Positions 34,796-44,373 of a DNA stretch of 47,732 bases are shown here, in pieces; the first letter of the stretch is position 1; each line of letters opens with the position of its first letter. The stretch is taken from NCBI RefSeq assembly GCF_003946645.1, contig NZ_RHOU01000016.1:1-47732 (forward strand), read 5' to 3'. Below the pieces are notes generated by a model. The model was not told the DNA's origin, searched no databases, and saw nothing but the letters and a program-made list of their open reading frames with translations. A program made the translations under genes and the position numbers. Source of the stretch: Lapidilactobacillus wuchangensis. GTDB lineage: Bacteria > Bacillota > Bacilli > Lactobacillales > Lactobacillaceae.

Positions 34796-35724
34796 ACATG
34801 CTAGAAATTAAGCATCTCGATAAAAGTTTTGGTAGCAAACAAGTGCTCCATGATCTTAACTTAGTCGTTCCTCAAGGTAGTATTTTCGGCTTTGTCGGTG
34901 AAAATGGCGCCGGTAAAACGACCACCATGCGACTAGTGCTAGGCTTGGAAAAAAGTGACCGCGGCCAAATTGAGATCAATCACGAACTAGTTCATTTTGG
35001 TCAAACACCGACTAATCGCTTTACTGGCTATTTACCCGATGTGCCCGCCTTTTACAATTATTTAACGCCGCGAGAATATCTCAAATTGTGTGCGCAGATC
35101 ACTAAAATTCCGGCGCGCCAGCAAAGCTCACGCATCGACGAATTGTTATCATTGGTTGGTTTAGCCAATGTCAAGCAACGTATTAATGGCTTTTCCCGAG
35201 GTATGAAACAGCGACTAGGCATTGCCCAAGCCTTACTAAATCGGCCCCAATTGTTAATCTGCGATGAGCCAACTTCGGCGTTAGATCCTCAAGGGCGCCA
35301 AGAATTTCTCGAATTATTAGCCAGTTTACGCGGGCAAACGACAATTTTGTTCTCAACGCATATCCTGCCAGATGTTGAGCGTATCTGCGACCAAGTGGGC
35401 ATTCTCCATGACGGGCAATTACGCGCCGTTGGTTCTTTAGCAACCTTGAAACAGCAATATGCGCAGCCATTACTGCAAATCACCATGGCAACTGCCCAGG
35501 AAGCAGCAACATTGGCCCAATGGCTCCAACAAAATCCAAGTTTGGCTAAAGACGCAATCACCACAGATGCTAGTGTGATTACAATTCCAGACGCCCAGGA
35601 AAACAACCAAACTTGGACCGCCGTCTTAGAAGCACTCACGCAACAAACCTTGATCCCGCTTAAAATCGAACAAGTCGCACCGTCGCTTGAACAAATCTTC
35701 CTGAAGGTGGTGCAACCAACATGA
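34792..35724 (+). CDS. ABC transporter ATPase subunit
   Basis: A 310-residue ATPase of the ABC-2/drug-and-bacitracin export type. It has Walker A GENGAGKTT, the signature FSRGMKQRL (a variant common in this branch), Walker B LLICDEPTSALD and H-loop STHILPDVERI. A C-terminal extension of about 80 residues is typical of the CcmA/BcrA-like group. It overlaps the small membrane peptide before and the permease after by four bases each, so the three are translationally coupled. A second start, ATG 34798, is possible. Confidence 0.9.
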   Translation: MNMLEIKHLDKSFGSKQVLHDLNLVVPQGSIFGFVGENGAGKTTTMRLVLGLEKSDRGQIEINHELVHFGQTPTNRFTGYLPDVPAFYNYLTPREYLKLCAQITKIPARQQSSRIDELLSLVGLANVKQRINGFSRGMKQRLGIAQALLNRPQLLICDEPTSALDPQGRQEFLELLASLRGQTTILFSTHILPDVERICDQVGILHDGQLRAVGSLATLKQQYAQPLLQITMATAQEAATLAQWLQQNPSLAKDAITTDASVITIPDAQENNQTWTAVLEALTQQTLIPLKIEQVAPSLEQIFLKVVQPT

Positions 35725-36476
35725 TATTGATTCTGTTTAAAAAAGAGTTACGTGAAACTTGGCGAACTTGGAAACTGCCGATTATGTTAATTGTTTTCGT
35801 CATTTTTGGGATCATGAATCCCTTAATGGCTAAACTAACGCCAGAAATTCTAAAAATGAGTAATCTGGCCGGTAAATTAAGTCTGCCGGCGCCAACCTCA
35901 CTTGATTCCTGGACCCAGTTTTACAAAAACATCAGTCAAATTGGCATTTATTTGTTTATGATGATTTTTGCTGGCATTGTTAATCATGAAGTCAGTCAAC
36001 ATACTCTGGTCAACTTGGTCACGAAAGGTTTGTCGCGTAACGCCGTTATATGGAGTAAATGGCTCATTTTATTAGGGCAGTGGCTCAGTCTGAACAGTCT
36101 TTCTTTTCTGGTGACATGGGGTTATACGGCGTTTTATTTTCCTGATAATCACTCACCACATCCAGTCTTAGCGTTCTTACCACTTTTAATATTAGGCTGC
36201 TTCATTGCTGGCGTTATTGTGTTTGCATCCACCATCACTCGCAGTAATTATCAGAGTTTACTGATTGAAATTTTTATGATGATCGTGCTCTATTTGATCA
36301 ACCTTTTCAAACAGACTGTTCACTACAATCCTTTAAGCCTAATGAGTAAAAATCTCGATTTTCTCCAACGGCAAAATAGTGTTGCTGATTACTGGCCGGC
36401 AATGTTGATTACTGTTGGCCTGGGATTGCTGCTAACCTTCCTAGCTAGTCGAATTTTTGCCCACCAGCGTTTGTAA
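35721..36476 (+). CDS. ABC-2 type permease subunit
   Basis: The 251-residue protein has about six membrane helices (near residues 18-35, 72-90, 111-130, 150-172, 185-200, 225-243). The first loop carries LTPEILKMSNL, as in ABC-2 permeases of the NatB/BcrB type. It is coupled to the ATPase gene. Substrate unknown; a cationic peptide or cell-envelope toxin is possible but not shown. It closes the MerR-led operon. Confidence 0.85.
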   Translation: MILILFKKELRETWRTWKLPIMLIVFVIFGIMNPLMAKLTPEILKMSNLAGKLSLPAPTSLDSWTQFYKNISQIGIYLFMMIFAGIVNHEVSQHTLVNLVTKGLSRNAVIWSKWLILLGQWLSLNSLSFLVTWGYTAFYFPDNHSPHPVLAFLPLLILGCFIAGVIVFASTITRSNYQSLLIEIFMMIVLYLINLFKQTVHYNPLSLMSKNLDFLQRQNSVADYWPAMLITVGLGLLLTFLASRIFAHQRL

Positions 36477-36549
36477 CAGTAGTCTACTGGTCAGCAATCG
36501 TTGGGTCAGCGTTATAACGCTGATTATTTATTTTCAGAAGGTGAAGTTT

Positions 36550-37029
36550 TTGAGTTATGTTACCGACTTACGCGCCTTGATCGGCCATCAGCCTTTAATT
36601 CTAAATGGCAGTTGTGTCTTATTATTCAACGCCCAACAACAATTATTACTTCAACAGCGCGCCGAACCGCAAGCACGTTGGGGGCTTTTAGGTGGTTTAA
36701 TGGAATTAGGCGAATCCACTCGCGATGTTGTTTTACGTGAGGTTCAGGAAGAAAGCGACTTAATTCTTGAGACGGATAAATTACAATTTATTAATACTTA
36801 TTCAGGACCTGACCACCGTGCTGTTGCGCCTAATGGTGATATTTTCTACTCCGTTATTAGCGCCTATGCCTACCAGCCAGTCACTGAACAACCGCAGGTC
36901 AACGATCAGGAGTCACAACAATTTCAGTGGTATGCGCTGACCGATTTACCCACTAATTTAGTCGCTTCTCATCGGCAAATCATTCAAGACTATTGTGCGG
37001 CTCAGCAAATTGATCTTCATAAAAACTGA
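36550..37029 (+). CDS. NUDIX hydrolase
   Basis: About 159 residues. I chose TTG 36550, giving LSYVTDLRALIGHQPLI, the usual beginning in this subfamily, with AGAAGGTGA upstream; an in-frame ATG at 36457 overlaps the permease gene and has no site. The NUDIX box is GGLMELGESTRDVVLREVQEES, with a serine where the consensus has glycine near the end; the REV and EE metal ligands are intact. It hydrolyses an unidentified nucleoside diphosphate derivative. It is 73 bases after the ABC operon, with its own terminator. Confidence 0.85.
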   Translation: MSYVTDLRALIGHQPLILNGSCVLLFNAQQQLLLQQRAEPQARWGLLGGLMELGESTRDVVLREVQEESDLILETDKLQFINTYSGPDHRAVAPNGDIFYSVISAYAYQPVTEQPQVNDQESQQFQWYALTDLPTNLVASHRQIIQDYCAAQQIDLHKN

Positions 37030-37040
37030 AGCAAATACAC

Positions 37041-37090
37041 AAAAAGAATCACGGTAATCGCCATGTTGGCGGTATCGTGATTCTTTTTTA
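37041..37090. terminator. intrinsic terminator, convergent genes
   Basis: AAAAAGAATCACG pairs with CGTGATTCTTTTTT and inner CGCC pairs with GGCG. It serves the NUDIX gene and probably the convergent acetyltransferase gene. Confidence 0.85.
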
Positions 37091-37110
37091 TTTCAAGTTA
37101 TTCACTCAGT

Positions 37111-37713
37111 TTATGGCCATTGGACACTGTTTGCTTCAAAGCCGGTGCGATCGGCGTCAGTAATTGCCCGAATCACGCGACATGGATTCCCTGCCGCAAT
37201 CACATTGGCCGGTATATCATGCGTTACCACGCTGCCAGCACCAATAATTGTGTTGTCACCAATCGTAACGCCGGGTGTAACGCTGACATTGGCAGCTAAC
37301 CAGCAGCGATTGCCGATTGTAATTGGTTTAGCAATACAACCACCAGCCCGCCGTTCAGTGGCATCAAATAAATGATTACTTGTATAAAGGCCTACTTTGG
37401 GCCCAAACAAAACGTTGTCACCAATAGTGACCGCGGCACCGTCAAGGATCACACAATCATAATTCGCATAGAAATTATCGCCAACAAAGATATTCCGACC
37501 AAATTCGCAGCGGAAATTGGGATTGATAAATGGTGCTTCACCGGCGGCACCAATTAAGCTTCTAAGTAAGATTTCCTTTTTATCTGGATCGTTTTCGCGA
37601 TTCAAAGCATTGGTCTTTAAAGTTGCTTCGTCACGCAACTGGGTTAACTTAGGATCTAAATCATTGTATGGCTTACCAGTAGCCATGTAGGCAAATTTTT
37701 CAGTTAAATTCAT
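37111..37713 (-). CDS. sugar O-acetyltransferase (Maa/LacA type)
   Basis: A 200-residue left-handed beta-helix acetyltransferase using acetyl-CoA. The N-terminal helical Mac domain (MNLTEKFAYMATGKPYNDLD) is followed by hexapeptide repeats. The expected catalytic histidine is in TSNHLFDATERRAGG, and the C-terminal segment VIAAGNPCRVIRAI binds CoA in this family. Maltose, galactoside or another sugar could be the acceptor. A GGAAGTGGAG site precedes the ATG. Confidence 0.88.
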   Translation of the reverse strand: MNLTEKFAYMATGKPYNDLDPKLTQLRDEATLKTNALNRENDPDKKEILLRSLIGAAGEAPFINPNFRCEFGRNIFVGDNFYANYDCVILDGAAVTIGDNVLFGPKVGLYTSNHLFDATERRAGGCIAKPITIGNRCWLAANVSVTPGVTIGDNTIIGAGSVVTHDIPANVIAAGNPCRVIRAITDADRTGFEANSVQWP

Positions 37714-37800
37714 AAACTCTCCACTTCCTAATCTTCTGAGGCTATTATAGGCGACAACTAATCAGGGGACCATGGAGAATCTTCGCCAAAACACCCGAAA

Positions 37801-38454
37801 TTATTTACTTAATTCAGTTAGAAAATTAGTCAATCGTATTTGTAACTGATTGAAGAACCAGGCGGCATCATAACCATCAATCACGGCATGATGCGCCTGT
37901 AAGGCTACCGGCAGAAGTACCCGACCAGCGGACTTTTCAAATTGGCCGATGGTAACAATTGGCCGCAGATAATTAGGCTCATGAGCATTCTGCAAGCTAA
38001 ACGCGGAAAAGTCAGTCCAAGGAATCATGGAAATATTGACAATATTAGTAGGTGCTACTCCCTGAGGAAACAGTTGCTGCGACTGACGATACTGTTCGAC
38101 ATCCGCCAAATAAGCGCTTTGAAATTGGCGATACGTTGCTGATAACGGCGTTACAACTCCAGAAAACAATTTCGTCGTTGGATTAAGAATGGTATATAAC
38201 GGTTGTAGTTCTTCCCAATAACCGAATTCTCCCGCTTGATTATAATCAAGTCGGAAATTAACGCGGTCATTCATTGTTTGGGTAATTGTATAAATTAAAG
38301 CGGGATATAATTTAACCTGATCTGTTTTCATTATTTCCGTTAGGATCGTAATATCCAAGCGGCGCGTCAAGTTAAAAGTTGTCCCTAAATCCATAAAATG
38401 ATTAAAAATCTCTTGTCGTGGCCAATTATCTAAATCAATTTGTTTAAATGCCAT
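37801..38454 (-). CDS. chloramphenicol acetyltransferase-like protein
   Basis: 217 residues from ATG 38454, which has GGGGGAA upstream and gives MAFKQIDLDNWPRQEIFNHF, the classical CAT beginning; the 47 upstream in-frame codons overlap the divergent promoter. It has the catalytic motif HHAVIDGYDAAWFF near the C-terminus and trimer-type CAT length. Many chromosomal CAT-fold proteins have other acceptors, so drug resistance is not established. It is divergent from rarA. Confidence 0.85.
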   Translation of the reverse strand: MAFKQIDLDNWPRQEIFNHFMDLGTTFNLTRRLDITILTEIMKTDQVKLYPALIYTITQTMNDRVNFRLDYNQAGEFGYWEELQPLYTILNPTTKLFSGVVTPLSATYRQFQSAYLADVEQYRQSQQLFPQGVAPTNIVNISMIPWTDFSAFSLQNAHEPNYLRPIVTIGQFEKSAGRVLLPVALQAHHAVIDGYDAAWFFNQLQIRLTNFLTELSK

Positions 38455-38529
38455 AATTTCCCCCAAATCATTTTTCCATAAAATTAGTTCGTGTCCAAAT
38501 TTAATTATACCCGATTTCAGTTCGAACGT

Positions 38530-38557
38530 TTGTTTGCCTCGCAAATAACGGTATAAT
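38530..38557 (+). promoter_or_regulatory. candidate rarA promoter
   Basis: TTGTTT and TATAAT are 16 bases apart, ending 29 bases before the rarA ATG. The leftward acetyltransferase gene has its own TATAAT on the minus strand at 38504-38509. Confidence 0.5.
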
Positions 38558-38586
38558 AAGAATAGCATCTTTGGAGGTGACAACTC

Positions 38587-39912
38587 ATGGAACAAGGCTC
38601 ACTTTTTACAGCAGATACAGCCAGTACCCCACTGGCTAATCGGGTCCGCCCGCAAACTTTATCCCAATTCGTTGGTCAACAGCAACTACTAGGTCCTGGC
38701 AAAATCCTACGCGACTTAATTGAACACGATCAAATACCCTCAATGATTTTCTGGGGACCACCAGGCGTGGGTAAAACAACTTTAGCGGAAATTATTGCGC
38801 GGCAAACGAAGGCCAGCTTTCTTAGCTTTAGTGCCGTTGATAGCAGCATTAGCAAGATCAAAAAAATTATGCGACAAGCTGAAGCCGACCGTGAAATTGG
38901 CAGCCGGACCATTGTTTTCGTTGATGAAATTCATCGTTTCAATAAAGCACAGCAAGATGCTTTCCTACCTTATGTAGAACAAGGCAGCATTACCTTAATT
39001 GGCGCGACCACGGAAAATCCTTCCTTTGAAGTGAATTCAGCGTTGTTATCGCGTTGCAAAGTTTTCGTGCTCAAGGCACTGACCACTGATGACATTGTTC
39101 AGTTATTGCAGCAGGCCTTGCAGGATCCGCAAGCTTTTCCTAAAGTCACCATCAAGATTGGTAATCAGGAAATTAAAGCAATTGCGAATTTTGCAAATGG
39201 TGATGCCCGAATGGCTTTGAACACTTTGGAAATGGCAGTCCTTAACGGCGACAAATCTGGCGAAACAATCACGATAACTCTGGATAATCTGCAACAGCTG
39301 ATCAATCGTAAGTTCGTGTTATACGATAAAAACGGTGACGAACATTATAATATTATTTCGGCGTTACACAAGTCGATGCGCAACAGCGATGTGGACGCAG
39401 CGATTTATTGGTTGTCACGAATGATGGCTGGTGGCGAAGATCCATTATATATCGCGCGCCGCCTAGTTCGTTTTGCCAGCGAAGATATTGGCTTGGCTGA
39501 TACAAATGCGCTTAATCTCTGCATCAATGTTTTCCAAGCCTGCCAATTCCTAGGCATGCCGGAATGCAACGTCCATCTCGTTGAAGCGGTCACTTATTTA
39601 TCACTAGCGCCTAAATCCAACGCCATTTATCAAGCGACTACCGCGGCCGCCAAAGATGTCCAAGCAACCATCGACGAACCAGTACCGTTACAAATTCGTA
39701 ACGCTCCAACCAAATTGATGAAAGAGCTCGATTACGGTAAAAATTACGAATACGCCCATGACACCAAAGACAAGTTAACCACAATGAAAACCATGCCAGA
39801 TTCCTTAGCTGGGCACACTTACTACGAGCCAACTACCCAAGGCCACGAGGATCGGTTCAAGGCGCGACTTGAGCAGATCAAAGAATGGCATCGTGAACAT
39901 GACTCAAAATAA
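38587..39912 (+). CDS. rarA: replication-associated recombination protein A
   Basis: A 441-residue AAA+ ATPase (MgsA/WRNIP1 family) that acts at stalled replication forks. It begins with the family motif PLANRVRPQTLSQFVGQQQLL. It has Walker A GPPGVGKTT (about residue 58), Walker B IVFVDEIHRF and sensor 1 GATTENPSF. The tetramerisation domain carries SRMMAGGEDPLYIARRLVRF, and the end is YEPTTQGHEDRFKARLEQIK. GGAGGTGA precedes the ATG. It lies upstream of the accessory-Sec genes but is separated by a terminator. Confidence 0.93.
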   Translation: MEQGSLFTADTASTPLANRVRPQTLSQFVGQQQLLGPGKILRDLIEHDQIPSMIFWGPPGVGKTTLAEIIARQTKASFLSFSAVDSSISKIKKIMRQAEADREIGSRTIVFVDEIHRFNKAQQDAFLPYVEQGSITLIGATTENPSFEVNSALLSRCKVFVLKALTTDDIVQLLQQALQDPQAFPKVTIKIGNQEIKAIANFANGDARMALNTLEMAVLNGDKSGETITITLDNLQQLINRKFVLYDKNGDEHYNIISALHKSMRNSDVDAAIYWLSRMMAGGEDPLYIARRLVRFASEDIGLADTNALNLCINVFQACQFLGMPECNVHLVEAVTYLSLAPKSNAIYQATTAAAKDVQATIDEPVPLQIRNAPTKLMKELDYGKNYEYAHDTKDKLTTMKTMPDSLAGHTYYEPTTQGHEDRFKARLEQIKEWHREHDSK

Positions 39913-39956
39913 GATGTTACCCCCAACACCACAAATAAATTCGTCAAACTGCATAC

Positions 39957-39993
39957 CGAGCAGCCTGTTTTATCAGGTTGCTCGATATTTTTA
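39957..39993 (+). terminator. intrinsic terminator after rarA
   Basis: CGAGCA-GCCTG pairs with CAGG-TTGCTCG, followed by ATATTTTTA. The T-run is imperfect. Confidence 0.7.
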
Positions 39994-40310
39994 GCTTACA
40001 GCAAAAAGCAATTTTCTAAATAAATTGGTTATTTCTGATAGTCAATGGCCAGTGGTTTTCTACGGACTCAAAACGACTGGCATCATCCTGATTTAATTGT
40101 CTTAAAACCGTTGCTAGCATTGCTTTTACTTAATCAACGTGACACAATTAAATTAACAATGGTATTTATTTTTAATTAACTCACTAACTTTTAACTGATA
40201 TTGGGGATATTGGTTAATGCTTTAGAGTGAGTTAACTCTCATTGACGATCAGCGATTGTTAATGGGCTTAATTATTGATTGATGCGAGCTAGCGTTATTG
40301 GAGGGAAATT
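39994..40310. other. upstream region of the asp operon, no gene seen
   Basis: About 320 AT-rich bases without a credible ORF. It includes a palindrome GAGTTAACTC (about 40233-40242) and an imperfect dyad AACTGATAT-TGGGG-ATATTGGTT (about 40195-40217). Either could bind a regulator of asp1, but neither matches an operator I know. No convincing -35/-10 pair was found. Confidence 0.45.
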
Positions 40311-41906
40311 ATGTTTTATTTGATACCTACTTGGTCTAACGACACTTTGGATCTTGGTTATGATGCGATTTTGAACCAGCTCCAAATGTTGATCAGCGAA
40401 GAAAAGCCAGTCACGTTATTAACGACTACTTTTTTACCCAACTTATCCCTGCAATTAAATCAATTTGGCTTATTGACGTGTCCTTACTGGCAAGCGCTAG
40501 ATGAAATTCAAGGTATTCAGATCACAGTTGGCAAACCGCTGGCCCTCGAAGACCTCCCACTCAATCCTGATTGGGAGCGGGTTTACATGCCCGGTGGAGT
40601 TTCCTTATATGCTGGCGATCAACTAATGGCCACTGTTAAAATGTTTGCTAATTTAGTCGTCAGTCACGTCACTTATTATCACGACAATCAACCAACACAA
40701 ATTAACAGCTATGATTCACGTGGTTTCTTAACTCGGCGAACCCAGATTGCCGATCATCAGACAACTGAGCTTTTTAATGCCTGGGGCGAAATTGTTTTAA
40801 CAATTGATGACGTGCAAGGTGAGCAAGTTCAGATTGCCAAAGCAGCCCAATCACGATTTAGCAAAAGTACTTATCCAACTTTAGCCGCGGTTGTTGCTGA
40901 AGTGACGACTCAATTTTTAAATGATTGTGCACTGAACCAACCTGTTGCCTTGATTGCGCCGCTCAATCACGATATTCTGCCATTAACCACGCAACTACAA
41001 AAATCTTGGCCACTGCGTTATCTTTGGGACCGCGAGCCACTTCGTAATCTAGAACAATTCCCTCAAATCCTGCAAAATCCAATTCCAATGGCCCTGCCAT
41101 CGCGACAGGCGGAACAACAATTAACGCTCTTTACGCAACAACGTCATGCGCCACTACCGCCAACAAAATTAATTTCCCCATTTGCTTCAAGCTTAGCCTT
41201 AGGCGATAGTAATAGTCTTGAGCAGCAGCTGATTTTCTGGCATGTTACTAATATGCCGGCAACGCGACTGCAAGAATTAACACGAACGATCATTCACGAA
41301 GTTTTAACCGCAACAGATGTTGGTTTAGTCGTCAACGTGACCAATGATCAACTCGTTCAAGCAACACAAACAGTTATTAATCAAGAAATCCAACAATTCT
41401 ATGACATTGATTTAAACTCGCCGGACTACTTATGGGTGCAGCGTTATTTGCAAGCCCGCCAAGAACACAAACTCATGCAATCAATGGCTGAGGAAGCTAA
41501 AATTCGCAGTCAAGCTAAACAATGGCCAAAACTCATCAAGGTTGCTGGAGTCAGCGCTCGGATTCAAATTAACCGCAACACAACTATCGCCTTCTACAAA
41601 AAACAATTACAGCAAGCCCGAATCTTAGTCGATCTTGCTGCTGAGCCCAACGTTTATTTACAAGTTCAAGCCGTTAGTGCCGGTATCCCGCAAATTAACA
41701 CAGCCGAATCGCAGTTTGTTGAACATCAAAAAAATGGTTACCTGATTACCCGTGACAGTCAACTCACAGCCGCACTTGATTATTTCCTGAAATCATTAAA
41801 TCATTGGAATGAGGCGTTAGTCGCCAATGTTGATAAAATCCAACAATTCTCCAGTGAAGCCCTAGTTGAGCAAATGACCGCTGATTTACAAAAGGAGTCG
41901 CATTAA
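40311..41906 (+). CDS. asp1: accessory Sec system protein Asp1
   Basis: The 531-residue protein matches Asp1, a GT-B-fold-like factor of the SecA2/SecY2 system that exports serine-rich repeat glycoproteins. It begins MFYLIPTWSNDTLDL, as Asp1 does, with LGYDAILNQL, YMPGGVSLY and DSRGFLTRR in the first third. A glycosyltransferase-like C-terminal part ends with AVSAGIPQINTAESQFVEHQ. Known Asp1 is thought to be enzymatically inactive and to form a complex with Asp2 and Asp3. TTGGAGGG precedes the ATG. It is the first gene of an asp1-asp2-asp3 operon with one-base and three-base gaps. Confidence 0.87.
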   Translation: MFYLIPTWSNDTLDLGYDAILNQLQMLISEEKPVTLLTTTFLPNLSLQLNQFGLLTCPYWQALDEIQGIQITVGKPLALEDLPLNPDWERVYMPGGVSLYAGDQLMATVKMFANLVVSHVTYYHDNQPTQINSYDSRGFLTRRTQIADHQTTELFNAWGEIVLTIDDVQGEQVQIAKAAQSRFSKSTYPTLAAVVAEVTTQFLNDCALNQPVALIAPLNHDILPLTTQLQKSWPLRYLWDREPLRNLEQFPQILQNPIPMALPSRQAEQQLTLFTQQRHAPLPPTKLISPFASSLALGDSNSLEQQLIFWHVTNMPATRLQELTRTIIHEVLTATDVGLVVNVTNDQLVQATQTVINQEIQQFYDIDLNSPDYLWVQRYLQARQEHKLMQSMAEEAKIRSQAKQWPKLIKVAGVSARIQINRNTTIAFYKKQLQQARILVDLAAEPNVYLQVQAVSAGIPQINTAESQFVEHQKNGYLITRDSQLTAALDYFLKSLNHWNEALVANVDKIQQFSSEALVEQMTADLQKESH

Positions 41907-41907
41907 T

Positions 41908-43482
41908 ATGGCACGCTATACTGCAATTGTTCAACTAGGTGGCAGTCGTTTAGAATTTGATGACCACCTGAAGCAGATTTTTAAATTTATTTATTTACCA
42001 CTTGCTGCCAAGGACGACGTTGAAAAAATGTTAGCCACGTTATTTGAAAACGGCCAGTTTCAAGGTCAATTCTCTGGAGCCGTTTATATTCTTGGGCGGC
42101 ACTCTGAAGTTTTCCAAATGTCAGCATTACTCATGAAATTACCAGCAAATAATTTGATTTACGATCTTAATGAATCACTCTCAGCAGCTACAAGCTCACT
42201 ATTACAGCGTAAGCAGGCAGTCGCCACCGATTTATCCTCCAACCACGAATTAACCGAACTAATCAATCAGACTTTCTTCGGGGCCCAATACGGCTTGCGC
42301 TTGGCCTTTGAAAATATTGAAATTACGCCACGTTTTGCTGGGCAAGCCAGTCAAACTGGCCGAGGCGAACTAACACTTAAGCCCAATACCACGCTAGCAA
42401 AACCAACACAAGCACTTAACTGGCGGATGACTTGGTCCCTAGGCGCTGATCTGACGATGGAATTTTGGCCAGAGTTCTCACTAAATGGTACCGGTCAGGT
42501 TCAGTTCAAACTATATTTAATTGACTCGCCTACAAATGCTGTTATTCAAACCTACAATTTATCTGCAGCTGACTTAGAGCGCCCTTTCCAATTCAAAACC
42601 GTCCAGAATTGTGTCTTCTATGTCACCGCACTCTTAACTGGTGAGGTCGAAGAATTTTCTGTTCGTGAACTGCATCTGCGTCAGGCCCGGCCTGGTCATG
42701 GTAATTATTTGGTTAACTCCCAAATGATTACCGACGAGCAGAACAAACGGGGCCAAATTGCTGTTTATTTTGATCCCGGTAATTTTAAACCACCGTTAAA
42801 TGTTTACTTTAGTGGTTTTCGAACGGCTGAAGGTTTCGAAGGGGCTGGTATGATGAGCCACCTTTCTGATGGCAGCGTCCCTTATCTCCTCATCGCCGAT
42901 GAACGGCTAGAAGGTGGGGCTTTTTATCTTGGTAGCCCAGCCTTTGAGGACCAAGTTGTTACTGCGATTCAGCATTATCTTGATCTACTCAACTTTTCCA
43001 ATGACCAGCTGGTGCTATCTGGCCTATCAATGGGCACTACTGGCGCGCTCTACTACGCGGCCAGATTAAGTCCCGCTGCTGTTATTGTTGGTAAGCCACT
43101 AGTTAATTTAGGGTCAATTGCTCATCACGAGCGGCTTGAACGGCCGAACGGATTTCCAACCTCGTTAGATTTATTATTGCTTCATGAAGGTAATACCGAT
43201 GAAGCCGCTCAAAAAAGGTTCAACGACCGCTTTTGGCAAATTTTCAAAGCCGGCGATTTTGCTAAGACCACTTTTGCAATCGCCTATATGAAACAAGATG
43301 ATTATGATGCCACGGCATTTCCTGAGCTCTTCGCTTTTTTGAAAGCTAAATATCCCTTAATTAAAATTCTCTATCAAGGTTTAGAAGGTCGTCATAATGA
43401 TAATACGCCAGGAATCGTTAAATGGTTTTTACGCCAATACGAGAATACCATGGCTAATACTTTCAACCGTAAGCAGGTGTAA
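41908..43482 (+). CDS. asp2: accessory Sec system protein Asp2 (glycan O-acetyltransferase)
   Basis: 524 residues. The C-terminal half is an alpha/beta hydrolase: nucleophile in LSGLSMGTTGALYYA (Ser at about residue 373), with a histidine in GLEGRHNDN (about 495) in the position expected for the triad. In streptococci Asp2 acetylates GlcNAc on the adhesin during export, and its complex with Asp1/Asp3 is needed for transport. AAAGGAG precedes the ATG, one base after the asp1 stop. Confidence 0.87.
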   Translation: MARYTAIVQLGGSRLEFDDHLKQIFKFIYLPLAAKDDVEKMLATLFENGQFQGQFSGAVYILGRHSEVFQMSALLMKLPANNLIYDLNESLSAATSSLLQRKQAVATDLSSNHELTELINQTFFGAQYGLRLAFENIEITPRFAGQASQTGRGELTLKPNTTLAKPTQALNWRMTWSLGADLTMEFWPEFSLNGTGQVQFKLYLIDSPTNAVIQTYNLSAADLERPFQFKTVQNCVFYVTALLTGEVEEFSVRELHLRQARPGHGNYLVNSQMITDEQNKRGQIAVYFDPGNFKPPLNVYFSGFRTAEGFEGAGMMSHLSDGSVPYLLIADERLEGGAFYLGSPAFEDQVVTAIQHYLDLLNFSNDQLVLSGLSMGTTGALYYAARLSPAAVIVGKPLVNLGSIAHHERLERPNGFPTSLDLLLLHEGNTDEAAQKRFNDRFWQIFKAGDFAKTTFAIAYMKQDDYDATAFPELFAFLKAKYPLIKILYQGLEGRHNDNTPGIVKWFLRQYENTMANTFNRKQV

Positions 43483-43485
43483 CGA

Positions 43486-44265
43486 ATGAACGAGATAACG
43501 ATTCTAACTTGGAGTCAGTATTTATTATTCGCTGAGAACCACGGCGCCAAAATCGAATACTTATCGAATGGTGTTAATTATTCCGCCCCACTATTACCAC
43601 CTGGCACCAGTATTTATACTTGGCAATCCTTCAGTAACTTCCAGAATACACGGGCTAACGGCAGCCTACCATTGTTAAAATCAGGCCTTACTTATCAAAT
43701 AGTTACCAATCTTGTAGCTCAACCAGCGGATTCCGTCTACTTGAAAATAACCACCTATAATGATGCTGGCTTAATTTTGCAGGAAATTCTCTTGGCACAT
43801 ACTGGTGGTACTTTCGAATATTCGGCACAGGCAAGTCGTTACCAAATTCAGCTGATTGCCACCACTAATCAACAGTTGCATTTTAATTATTTAGCTTTAG
43901 GTTTGGCTTCACAATTAGCCACGACTGAGCTACAAATAAGTCCCGACTTGTTAACAACTGGTCTGCTCACTGACCAGGCAACGATGGTTGATATTTATGT
44001 AGGCCGGCGCAATTCCGGTAGCTGGTCAATTCCCGTGACGTCGCAACACCAGCAATTATTCTTGCGGATTGAGGATCAGTACTATCAAGAGCCAGAGCAA
44101 CAGGCCAACCAATTAATTAAACGCATCAATCAGTTTATGGCGGCTCACCCAAATCTAAAGGACCTACCGCTTAATATTAAGGCTATTGGCTATCCTTTAA
44201 CCGAACTTGTGTCAATTTTAAAGACACAACTTAAGCCGCAAACACTTGATAACCACACTTTTTAA
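43486..44265 (+). CDS. asp3: accessory Sec system protein Asp3
   Basis: The 259-residue protein begins with the Asp3-like ITILTWSQYLLFAENHGAKI. It continues with YLSNGVNYSAPLLPPGTSIY and WQSFSNFQNTRANGSLPLL, and a carbohydrate-binding-like beta sandwich follows to about residue 150. The roughly 100-residue C-terminal extension (PDLLTTGLLTDQATMVDIYV to the end) is not expected in the shorter streptococcal proteins as I recall them; it may be a lactobacillar feature. AGGTG precedes the ATG, three bases after the asp2 stop. A terminator directly follows, so secA2 is not in this operon. Confidence 0.83.
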   Translation: MNEITILTWSQYLLFAENHGAKIEYLSNGVNYSAPLLPPGTSIYTWQSFSNFQNTRANGSLPLLKSGLTYQIVTNLVAQPADSVYLKITTYNDAGLILQEILLAHTGGTFEYSAQASRYQIQLIATTNQQLHFNYLALGLASQLATTELQISPDLLTTGLLTDQATMVDIYVGRRNSGSWSIPVTSQHQQLFLRIEDQYYQEPEQQANQLIKRINQFMAAHPNLKDLPLNIKAIGYPLTELVSILKTQLKPQTLDNHTF

Positions 44266-44277
44266 ACAACTAAACGC

Positions 44278-44320
44278 AAAAAGGGACAGACAATTTAATA
44301 AATTGTCTGTCCCTTTTTTA
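44278..44320. terminator. bidirectional intrinsic terminator after asp3
   Basis: AAAAAGGGACAGACAATTT pairs perfectly with AAATTGTCTGTCCCTTTTTT around AATA. It ends the asp operon and can end the convergent glycosyltransferase gene. Confidence 0.9.
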
Positions 44321-44373
44321 TGAATGGATCGCCATCAGTAAAAAATCCTGACTTGCTAGATTTTTAGAAATTA

